Positions 7,100-12,281 of a DNA stretch of 12,281 bases are shown here, in pieces; the stretch's first letter is position 1; each line of letters begins with the position of its first letter. The notes beneath the pieces are model-generated. The model searched no databases. It was not told where the DNA came from and saw nothing but the letters and a program-made list of their open reading frames with translations. Source of the DNA: Holophaga sp. (GTDB lineage: Bacteria > Acidobacteriota > Holophagae > Holophagales > Holophagaceae). The translations under genes were made by a program, and so were the position numbers. The stretch spans positions 1-12,281 of the forward strand of contig JAUYES010000112.1 in the NCBI GenBank assembly GCA_030691225.1, written 5' to 3'.

Positions 7100-8347
7100 C
7101 TAGGCCACCGCGCCGCTGAGTGCCGTCGGCAACCAGACATGGGACACCCACTGCCGGACAGACGCAGGAACCGGGCGACCGATCCGTTCGAGTTCCTCAG
7201 CGGCTTCAAAGGCCCGATCCCAGAGGGACATGGTCGACATCGGCAGCTCAAAGTCCTGGATGCGGAATCCCTGTTCGCGGGCGTGCTGGATGCCCTGCCA
7301 GAAGCGGATGCCTGCGAGCAGGTGCGGTCGACCTCGGACGACTTCATAGAGTTCCAGCGGCAACCGCGCACGCACGCCCAGGCCTTCGTAGAGGCACTGC
7401 TCGTTGTATGCCCCTCCAAGGTGGCCCAGCGCCGCCACATGGTCCGGGGTCATTTGAACTTTCTCGGTGGGCGCCTTGCCAGTTGCTACAAAGGCTCCAG
7501 CGATTTCCAGTCGCTCCAGGGTCTGGCCCACGATGATGCTCATGGCCAGAGGGTGTGCCGGAATCTGATCATGACCAGTTGGATGGACTGAATAGCTGGT
7601 GGTCGAGGCAAAGGCCAGATCGGCCTCTGCCTTCGCCTCGAAGAGGGCCTCGGAAAGGCTGGTGGGATAGATGCGGAGGTCGCCCTGCGTATGCATGGAG
7701 ACCTCAATGCATTCAATCCCGCTTCCAGCAGCAAGATCCCGCAGGAGGTACCCGGCGGCCAGGACCTGACGCACGTAGTCGCGCGGCCTCGCCAGGGCCT
7801 GCATGCTCGGGTACACCCGGCAGTGCTCGTACAGCCATTCCTGGTAGATGTTTGGCTCGTCCACTTTCCCCTTCTTGGGCTTCAGCAGGCGCTTCCGGAG
7901 CTTTTCCCAGGTTGCGCTGTTCAGCTCCTGGGCCCGGGTACGCAGTACCTCCACATCCAGGGCCCGGTATGGGTAACCAAGCTGGTTCAGGGCAGCCTCG
8001 ACCCGTCGCGCCAGGAAGGTCATGTTGCAATCCGGGGCCTCGAAATTCTCCCTGATTCGAAAGAGCCCTTCGTCCTGAAGGGTGCTGTGGACATAGCTTT
8101 CCACGTTTCCGATGGACGAAGATTCCGGGAAGTCCACCGCATAGGCTGCTTCCAGCACGAAACCGAAAAGCCGGTCGGCAACGAGGTAGGACCGGACGCG
8201 TCCTTCCAGGGAATCAGGTGTCTCGACCATGCCGACCTTCCCAAGGAAAGCGATCTGCTCTCCGTCGCTTCGGCCGACATAGATCACGCCAGGCTGATTC
8301 GCCGCAGCAGTGGTGGGGGTGGTGGTGGGGACTACGGTGGGTGCCAT
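7100..8347 (-). CDS. GIY-YIG/T5orf172-like domain protein
   Basis: This is a 415-residue protein. After a Thr/Pro/Ala-rich leader (residues 1-17), residues 20-105 resemble the GIY-YIG nuclease superfamily in its T5orf172/MUG113 form. VIYVGR (21-26) is the first strand and FLGKVGM (34-40) the second. R50 in LEGRVRSY is the conserved arginine, E83 in VESYVHSTL the metal-binding glutamate, and RENFEA (99-104) the closing motif. The remaining ~300 residues are helical and unrecognised, with an aromatic segment IYQEWLYEHCRVYPSMQAL near 167-185. The start has AGGAGAG seven bases upstream. It is the first gene of a two-gene operon, diverges from the S24-type repressor, and is probably under its control. 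Expected activity is DNA cleavage or binding, but the divergent Y-V-G/K-V-G signature makes catalysis uncertain. Confidence 0.65.
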   Translation of the reverse strand: MAPTVVPTTTPTTAAANQPGVIYVGRSDGEQIAFLGKVGMVETPDSLEGRVRSYLVADRLFGFVLEAAYAVDFPESSSIGNVESYVHSTLQDEGLFRIRENFEAPDCNMTFLARRVEAALNQLGYPYRALDVEVLRTRAQELNSATWEKLRKRLLKPKKGKVDEPNIYQEWLYEHCRVYPSMQALARPRDYVRQVLAAGYLLRDLAAGSGIECIEVSMHTQGDLRIYPTSLSEALFEAKAEADLAFASTTSYSVHPTGHDQIPAHPLAMSIIVGQTLERLEIAGAFVATGKAPTEKVQMTPDHVAALGHLGGAYNEQCLYEGLGVRARLPLELYEVVRGRPHLLAGIRFWQGIQHAREQGFRIQDFELPMSTMSLWDRAFEAAEELERIGRPVPASVRQWVSHVWLPTALSGAVA

Positions 8348-8380
8348 ATGGCTCTCCTTGTTTTGTGAGCGATCGAAATT

Positions 8381-8386
8381 GTTATA
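8381..8386 (-). promoter_or_regulatory. predicted -10 box of the GIY-YIG-like operon
   Basis: Read on the minus strand this is TATAAC, giving a start site near 8374 and a 5' leader of about 27 bases before the ATG at 8347. The upstream -35 is poor. The 17-bp operator palindrome directly abuts this -10 on its upstream side, filling the whole spacer, so a bound repressor would block polymerase. Confidence 0.5.
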
Positions 8387-8422
8387 GGTTCGATCATCGA
8401 ACCCTAGATTACGATCTCACAT

Positions 8423-8451
8423 TTCCGAACGCAAGAGTTTTTGGTTAAAAT
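8423..8451 (+). promoter_or_regulatory. predicted promoter of the XRE/S24 repressor gene (leaderless)
   Basis: TAAAAT at 8446-8451 is a good -10 box, and TTCCGA at 8423-8428 is a partial -35 at a 17-bp spacing. The predicted transcription start falls on the A of the ATG at 8459, seven bases after the -10, so the mRNA would be leaderless. This fits the absence of a Shine-Dalgarno sequence there. A TTCGATC half-site fills the gap between the -10 and the start. Confidence 0.45.
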
Positions 8452-8458
8452 TTCGATC

Positions 8459-9166
8459 ATGACGAATCTCGACACCCCCGGAGCCCGACTGAAAGCCCTG
8501 CGAACTGATCGCGGAATGACGGGGTTAGCCCTCGCACAGGCCCTGGATGTCACCAAGAGCACGATCTCCTACTGGGAGGCGGGTCGGACAGAGCTTCCCT
8601 GGGCGATCTGCCTGGCACTGGAGGCGATCTACGGCGTCTCTGCCCGCTGGCTGACACACGGGGAAGACCCCATGTGGCTGGCGGCGCCGCGAGGTTCCCA
8701 GGCCCTTTCTGGTGAGCTGATTCGCATCCCCTTCCTGAGTCGGGACCTGGGCTTCACCCGGACAGGACAGGTGGTCGCACCTCATCCGGACTCCCCTACC
8801 ATCAGTGTGCCTGCGGCCCTTCTTGCAGAAATCCTGGGGGAACGAACCCCCAACGCGGAGGCCATATTCCTTTGGCGTGCAGACGACTCGGAAATGGCCC
8901 CCCACATCCCATCGGGCGCCTGGGTTCTGCTGGACGTGTCGCCTGATGCCTGCAATCCGATCAAGGACCATGGAATCTACTTGCTGCGACTCTCGCCAGA
9001 CCAGGTACCGATCCTTCGGCGATTAGCCAGAGATCCACTTTCCGGAGATCTCCTGGTGGCATGCGATGCTACCGGCCGGGTCCCCCTGCGTCTGGATCAC
9101 AGGGCGAAAAAGACGGGGAGGGTGGTTCTTGCCAGGGCCTGTTGGGTTGGCTCTACGCTCCCCTGA
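8459..9166 (+). CDS. XRE-family repressor with S24/LexA-like C-terminal domain
   Basis: This is a 235-residue phage-repressor-type regulator. Residues 8-60 form an XRE/lambda-repressor helix-turn-helix (LKALRTDRGMTGLALAQALD then VTKSTISYWEAG). Residues 134-235 resemble the S24 fold: FLWRADDSEMAPHIPSGAWV carries S144 at the nucleophile position, followed by GIYLLRL and PILRRLARD. The usual S24 general-base lysine in the V-K-R-L motif is an arginine here (R187), so RecA-driven self-cleavage is doubtful. I chose the ATG at 8459 over the TTG at 8441: the promoter -10 ends seven bases before it and an operator half-site lies in between. It diverges from the GIY-YIG-like operon and is the likely repressor of both promoters. 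The effector could be a ligand, an antirepressor or DNA damage. Confidence 0.88.
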   Translation: MTNLDTPGARLKALRTDRGMTGLALAQALDVTKSTISYWEAGRTELPWAICLALEAIYGVSARWLTHGEDPMWLAAPRGSQALSGELIRIPFLSRDLGFTRTGQVVAPHPDSPTISVPAALLAEILGERTPNAEAIFLWRADDSEMAPHIPSGAWVLLDVSPDACNPIKDHGIYLLRLSPDQVPILRRLARDPLSGDLLVACDATGRVPLRLDHRAKKTGRVVLARACWVGSTLP

Positions 9167-9204
9167 AGGCCAGAGACTGACCCTCATTGATGCTCTGGCG
9201 CGGC

Positions 9205-9393
9205 CTCCGAGGACAAGAACCGCGCCATGGAAAGCATCTGGCACGGCAAAGGGCCTGCGGCCTTCTTGCCCTCGAAGCCGTGGGTCTGTATCGCATACCC
9301 TTGGAAATCAAGCGGAGGCGCGACGCGCGCCAATCCCGTCCCATCACCCCCTGCTTGGTGAGGGGGCGATGGGACGGGACAAACCAGCAGTGG
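9205..9393 (-). repeat. degenerate ~190-bp repeat, copy B (inverted relative to copy A)
   Basis: This is the reverse-complement counterpart of 4293-4477; see copy A for the shared blocks. It lies downstream, in the sense direction, of the small XRE gene that ends at 9563, just as copy A lies downstream of the small gene that ends at 4217. Compared with copy A it has a fuller hairpin (9334-9379) and a second hairpin, TGGCGCGG/CCGCGCCA, at its end (about 9196-9227). Copies A and B bracket roughly 4.7 kb holding the GHKL-Shedu and GIY-YIG/repressor genes. Confidence 0.8.
9334..9379 (-). other. 19-bp stem, 8-base loop hairpin in repeat copy B
   Basis: The arms at 9334-9352 and 9361-9379 (TCCCGTCCCATC-rich and its complement) pair over 19 positions around the loop GCTTGGTG. 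On the plus strand one position is an A-C mismatch; on the minus strand it is a G-T, which in RNA would be a G-U wobble. That hints at selection on a minus-strand transcript. No T-tract follows. Confidence 0.7.
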
Positions 9394-9562
9394 TGGAACC
9401 AAGTGGAAAGGGGCCAGCCCTCCACTACAGAACTGCAAGAGGGCTTAAGGCCGAACACCCAGCAGTTGGGGAGAGGAGAGCACTACCGTAGCGTGGTGCG
9501 AGTACAGCCACAGGGCTGATACAGTGCCCGATTCCAGCATGGAGCCGAGCTGCGTATAGGCT

Positions 9563-9814
9563 TTACCGTGGTGCCTTACGTGCCTCTTTGAATCTGGTCA
9601 GTACTTCCAGGGGATCCGCCTCGATTCCCTCGCAAAAGGACCAGAACTCCAGCAGGTCCATCCGCTGCTGGCCCGTTTCCCATTTCGTGACCGTGCTGCG
9701 AGGGACGGCCAATCGAGAGGCCAGTTCCTCCTGGGTTACCCCGGCGTCGTTCCTGGCCTGCCTGATCAAGCCGAGCAGCACCCGGTATTCGGGCCTGAAT
9801 AGGGTTTTCTCCAT
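9563..9814 (-). CDS. small XRE-family transcriptional regulator
   Basis: This is an 83-residue single-domain helix-turn-helix protein. LLGLIRQARNDAGVTQEELA (13-32) and SRLAVPRSTVTKWETGQQRM (33-52) form the classic XRE helices, and the C-terminal helix LLEFWSFCEGIEADPLEVLT completes the fold. There is no effector or protease domain, so it may be an antitoxin-like or simple autorepressor protein. It diverges from the exported-protein gene, and the 39-bp palindrome between them is the obvious operator. The ATG has only a weak, distant GAGG ribosome site (11 bases). Repeat copy B follows its 3' end. Confidence 0.9.
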   Translation of the reverse strand: MEKTLFRPEYRVLLGLIRQARNDAGVTQEELASRLAVPRSTVTKWETGQQRMDLLEFWSFCEGIEADPLEVLTRFKEARKAPR

Positions 9815-9850
9815 GGAAATGGCGACCTCGATGGAGATGGACCTTACATG

Positions 9851-9889
9851 TCGTGTTCGTTTGTTCTAAATTAGAACAATCGAACACGA
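9851..9889. promoter_or_regulatory. 39-bp near-perfect palindrome, likely XRE operator
   Basis: Two 19-base arms (9851-9869 and 9871-9889) flank a single central A, with one mismatched pair. The inner part is TTGTTCTAAATTAGAACAA and the outer arms are CGTGTTCG/CGAACACG. It lies 36 bp before the small XRE gene and 49 bp before the exported-protein gene on the other strand, so it could control both. No clear -10/-35 pair was assigned. Confidence 0.75.
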
Positions 9890-9938
9890 GTGCGCCCATT
9901 TCGCCCACCCCAACAATCCTTCCATTTCGGAGTAATCC

Positions 9939-10955
9939 GTGACCTCACCTTGGGTACCCACCGCTCTCCTGCTGATCCTGGGAACTGCCCAACAACTCCC
10001 AGGTCAAACCACATCGTCGAACCCAGCGGGGGGTGTTCAAACCGCCCCATCCACGCCGCAGAAGAAGGGCATCTTTGCGCTGATGGACAAATTGGGCGGC
10101 AACGGCGCTCAGGGTCCATCCAAAGGCAAGGTGCCACCCCCACCTCCAGTTCGTCGGGCCACCGGATCACGACACTCTCAGCGCGTCTTCCAGTCCGTGT
10201 ACGGTCGCGGATATGTCCTGACGAACTTTCAGGACGTTCCCGCTGAAAAGCAGGCCGAGTACGAAACAGCCCTGAGTTCCAAGAACGGTTTCCGGACCTA
10301 CCAATTCGGAATGACCGTTGATGCCTTCGTCGCCGAAGCCAAGAAGCAGGGGGAGAAGTTCAAAAGGTCCAAAGACGAAATGTTTTCCGGCAAAGATTTT
10401 CTCCACACCACGCCTGTCGAGAAACAGGTCATCAACGGAGTTCCCGTCGAAGTGATCTATGTGTTCCACAGGGGGGCTCTTGCGCGGATCACGGTGAAAC
10501 CGCACCAGTCGCACCCAGACCTTACGGCGAAGGAATTACGGAACCTGTACGACGCATTCGCCAGCACCTATGGGCCAGGGGAGGAGAAAACCATCGTGTC
10601 TCGGGACTGGTCGCCAACCCCCTTTCAAGGTTGCGACGAGCTGATCCAAGAGGACGGCTTGCACAAGGCGATGTCCGGGATGCTTGCGGAACAGCATTCT
10701 CGGGGCGGGTTCCGGCCGGACCAGATCGGCGAAAACCTCACGTTCACGGGCTACTTCTGGCATTCGGACAAGGTGGAAATGAACTTCGCGACGTCCTCCG
10801 ATCTCGGTGAGCTGCTGAAACCCAAGGCCGGTGCCTGGGAGCAGAACACAGGTGAAAAGACCTTCAGCATCTCCTTGACCAGCAAGACGGTGCTGGGGCC
10901 ATACCTGGCGGAAAAACTCACTCCAAAGCCAGGCAGCGGGTCGAAAGGTATCTAG
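9939..10955 (+). CDS. predicted exported protein of unknown function
   Basis: This is a 338-residue protein that I do not recognise. The GTG start has GGAG six bases upstream. The N-terminus MTSPWVPTALLLILGTAQQL is a probable signal peptide with a short hydrophobic core and little positive charge, followed by a Ser/Thr/Pro/Gly-rich linker and a KVPPPPPVRR proline run (64-73). The region from about 95 onward looks like a compact mixed alpha/beta domain, with segments such as YQFGMTVDAFVAEAKKQGEK, INGVPVEVIYVFHRGALARI and NLTFTGYFWHSDKVEMNFAT. The GMTVDAFVAEAKK-type helix followed by beta strands recalls generic periplasmic alpha/beta domains, but no family is assigned. It shares an operator region with the divergent XRE gene, so it may be regulated by it. 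Confidence 0.8.
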   Translation: MTSPWVPTALLLILGTAQQLPGQTTSSNPAGGVQTAPSTPQKKGIFALMDKLGGNGAQGPSKGKVPPPPPVRRATGSRHSQRVFQSVYGRGYVLTNFQDVPAEKQAEYETALSSKNGFRTYQFGMTVDAFVAEAKKQGEKFKRSKDEMFSGKDFLHTTPVEKQVINGVPVEVIYVFHRGALARITVKPHQSHPDLTAKELRNLYDAFASTYGPGEEKTIVSRDWSPTPFQGCDELIQEDGLHKAMSGMLAEQHSRGGFRPDQIGENLTFTGYFWHSDKVEMNFATSSDLGELLKPKAGAWEQNTGEKTFSISLTSKTVLGPYLAEKLTPKPGSGSKGI

Positions 10956-11154
10956 CAAGTCACTCACCGTGGGGGTCCAGGCACATAGGGAGGTTGGGAA
11001 GGTTCTGTGAGCGAACGCCGTGTTGTCATCGATTGCCGGTGAACTGGCGAGGAGCATTGAGCCTGATTTCGGGTGATCTCGTGTGCCGTTTCTACCACTG
11101 GGTGTCCAGGGCTGTTCACGAAAGAGGAAGCCCAAATTCTTGTTTGGAGATTCG

Positions 11155-11991
11155 ATGCCAGATCAAAACGAGTCCCTATCTCCAAGGCCAATGTCGGGCC
11201 AGAGCATCGCGATCTTCGTAATGGCCACATTCCTCCTGAGCGCCTTTTTCGACTACCCGATCTTCGGGCCCCATCCCCTTTCGGATACAGGCGAAATCTT
11301 CATGTGGCTGGTCATGTGGTGTCCAGGTGCCGTGGCCCTCGCTTTCATTCCGGCAAGGCGCGCCAGTTTTGCGTCATTGGGGCTGACTCGCTCAGGAGGG
11401 CGGTGGCTCCTCTGGGCTGCGGCCCTGCCGGTGTTGCTCTATGGACCTCTATACGTCTTGGCGGGCGTAATGGGGCACGGGACGTTCACACCTGCAAGCC
11501 TAGCTGGACATGGCCTTCCCCTTTTCCTGATCCTCCTGCGGGCTCTCGGGCGCGCACTCGGCGAAGAGATCGGCTGGCGCGGCTACCTTTTCCCACGCCT
11601 ACGCGAACGTTTTTCCTTTGCCACCTCTGCTCTGATTTCTGGAGTCATTTGGTCCGTGTGGCACTTTGCGGTGATCGTGCAAGGCGCCTACCAGGATGCT
11701 CAGAAGGTGCCTCTGGCTTTGGCTCTGCCGCTCTTTACAATCGGGCTTACCGGGGAGAGCTTCCTCTATGCCTGGCTACGCGAGCGTTCTGAGTCCGTGT
11801 GGCCCGCAGTCGTAATCCACGGCGTATTCAACTGGTTCACTTTGCGCCTCGTGGGGCAGGTTTTGCGACCCGATGCCGTGACGCCATGGGTTGTCGGGGA
11901 GATGAGCATGGGGAGTGCTGCCCTTGGAATCGCCATTGCCATCGCCCTGTGGAGAGGACCGAAGCAGGCACGATCACCGACATGCGTGTGA
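11155..11991 (+). CDS. CPBP/CAAX-type intramembrane glutamic protease
   Basis: This is a 278-residue polytopic membrane protein of the CPBP (Abi, CAAX prenyl protease-like) family, intramembrane peptidases whose catalysis uses a glutamate. Visible hydrophobic segments include IAIFVMATFLLSAFF, the MWLVMWCPGAVALAFI span, the LLWAAALPVLLYGPLYVLAG span and LALALPLFTIGLTG. Motif 1 is EEIGWRGYLF, with the catalytic Glu pair and Arg. Motif 2 is the histidine in SVWHFAVI after FxxxH-type spacing. Motif 3 is VIHGVFNW, with His and Asn. The ATG at 11155 is chosen over the GTG at 11083 because GGAGA lies five bases upstream and the longer N-terminus would be a basic non-membrane extension. Members act in bacteriocin self-immunity, membrane protein processing and sometimes abortive infection; which applies here is unknown. 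A rho-independent terminator follows. Confidence 0.92.
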   Translation: MPDQNESLSPRPMSGQSIAIFVMATFLLSAFFDYPIFGPHPLSDTGEIFMWLVMWCPGAVALAFIPARRASFASLGLTRSGGRWLLWAAALPVLLYGPLYVLAGVMGHGTFTPASLAGHGLPLFLILLRALGRALGEEIGWRGYLFPRLRERFSFATSALISGVIWSVWHFAVIVQGAYQDAQKVPLALALPLFTIGLTGESFLYAWLRERSESVWPAVVIHGVFNWFTLRLVGQVLRPDAVTPWVVGEMSMGSAALGIAIAIALWRGPKQARSPTCV

Positions 11992-12100
11992 TGTATCATT
12001 CTTGAAGCACCTCGCGAGCCGCCACCGAGGCAAAACCAGGCGGACAGTCCCGAGCACCACCACCGGCCAACCTGCAATTCCGGTTCAACAAGAGGCAGAG

Positions 12101-12128
12101 GCCCCCCAATCGCTTGGGGGGCTTTTTT
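12101..12128 (+). terminator. rho-independent terminator of the CPBP gene
   Basis: GCCCCCCAA-TCGC-TTGGGGGGC is a perfect 9-bp stem with a 4-base loop, directly followed by six T. It lies 109 bp after the CPBP stop on the same strand. Confidence 0.93.
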
Positions 12129-12159
12129 GCGAGTCTCCTGGCGCAATTTGGAAGCAAGG

Positions 12160-12281
12160 ATGACGGCCTGGGGTCCCGTGGAAGAGGGCAGCGCCCACCT
12201 TGGCTGCGAAGAACTGGCCATTCGTCTGGCCTCTACACGACGACAATTACCGAAGTGCATCGGCACGCATTGCCTCACCTA
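12160..12281 (+). CDS. possible start of a gene cut by the window end
   Basis: An ATG at 12160 preceded by GGAAGCAAGG opens a frame that stays open to the end of the window (about 40 residues, beginning MTAWGPVEEGSAHL). No family is recognised, and the open length is too short to exclude chance, so this is only a candidate. Confidence 0.25.
   Translation, partial: MTAWGPVEEGSAHLGCEELAIRLASTRRQLPKCIGTHCLT

Larger units (their letters stand above)
8371..8458. promoter_or_regulatory. operator region with palindrome and TTCGATC half-sites
   Basis: This is the divergent control region between the GIY-YIG-like operon and the repressor gene. A perfect 17-bp palindrome, GGTTCGATCATCGAACC, lies at 8387-8403. 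Further half-sites are GATCGAAATT at 8371-8380 and its exact reverse complement AATTTCGATC at 8449-8458. Each copy lies beside a predicted -10 box or transcription start of one of the two promoters. This arrangement fits autoregulation and repression of the operon by the adjacent XRE/S24 protein, as in phage-type switches. The binding itself is inferred. Confidence 0.7.
9167..9562 (-). other. 396-bp non-coding stretch with repeat copy B
   Basis: There is no convincing gene. It holds repeat copy B (9205-9393), a 19-bp hairpin, and a further partial match to copy A's first 18 bases at about 9451-9468. The open frames that cross it run through the hairpins and do not resemble known proteins, although one minus-strand frame is shared in part with copy A. 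Confidence 0.65.

Noticed and set aside
7691..8368. Plus-strand 225-codon open frame
   Set aside because: It lies antisense over the GIY-YIG-like gene, which has a ribosome site, promoter and family motifs; the frame has no family resemblance.
9187..9519. Plus-strand 110-codon open frame across repeat copy B
   Set aside because: It runs through the hairpin, has no homologous counterpart in copy A and no ribosome site.
4218..9562. Integron attC sites at the repeat arms
   Set aside because: The arms lie in opposite orientation and I found no convincing paired core sites; single GTTRRRY matches such as 4254-4260 are expected by chance.
11073..11792. Plus-strand 239-codon open frame in another phase
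   Set aside because: It overlaps the CPBP protease gene, which has all three family motifs; the alternative is Arg/Pro/Ser-rich shadow sequence.
12131..12147. Third fragment of the repeat (15 of 17 bases match copy A near 4447-4463)
   Set aside because: The match is short and does not extend on either side, so it may be chance.
1..12281. CRISPR arrays, tRNA or rRNA genes, transposases
   Set aside because: No regularly spaced repeats, cloverleaf-like segments or transposase motifs were seen on either strand.

Overview
The window is about 58-60% GC by eye, with dense genes and Shine-Dalgarno-type starts (ATG plus several GTG). One predicted exported protein and one CPBP membrane protease are present. 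This suggests a Gram-negative-type bacterium, possibly Acidobacteriota or a deltaproteobacterium-like lineage, but nothing here fixes the taxon. The gene content is accessory: most of the first 9 kb resembles a defence island.

Region 1 (1-1353): the 3' part of an AbiEi-type antitoxin gene (cut by the window edge) overlaps by 4 bp with an AbiEii nucleotidyltransferase toxin gene, forming a type IV toxin-antitoxin pair. Region 2 (1303-2037, minus): a YedK/HMCES-type SRAP protein converges on the toxin gene. Region 3 (2168-4217, plus): a large protein of the sporadically distributed TIGR04141/DUF6119 family is followed 16 bp later by a small uncharacterised protein, probably one operon. Region 4 (4620-6617, plus): a single 665-residue protein joins an N-terminal GHKL (Hsp90/MutL/MORC-like) ATPase to a C-terminal Shedu-like (DUF4263) PD-(D/E)XK nuclease. 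It is the most striking gene here and a strong candidate for a one-gene defence system.

Region 5 (6742-9166): a minus-strand pair (a GIY-YIG/T5orf172-like protein and a coupled 118-residue acidic protein) is transcribed divergently from an XRE/S24-type repressor. Their shared 110-bp control region holds a 17-bp perfect palindrome and further copies of its half-site next to both predicted -10 boxes. The repressor gene looks leaderless, and its S24 domain seems to lack the catalytic lysine. Region 6 (9167-9562) is non-coding and holds the second copy of a degenerate ~190-bp repeat. The first copy lies at 4293-4477 in the opposite orientation, so regions 4 and 5 are bracketed by an inverted repeat pair. 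Neither arm has been described to my knowledge.

Region 7 (9563-10955): a small XRE regulator (minus) and an exported protein of unknown function (plus) diverge from a near-perfect 39-bp palindrome. Region 8 (11155-12281): a CPBP/CAAX-type intramembrane protease ends at a strong rho-independent terminator, followed by the possible start of another gene.

The likely theme is a cluster of independent anti-phage or stress modules (AbiE, TIGR04141 cassette, GHKL-Shedu, repressor-controlled GIY-YIG operon), each with its own control. All functional calls come from motifs read by eye and not from a database search.
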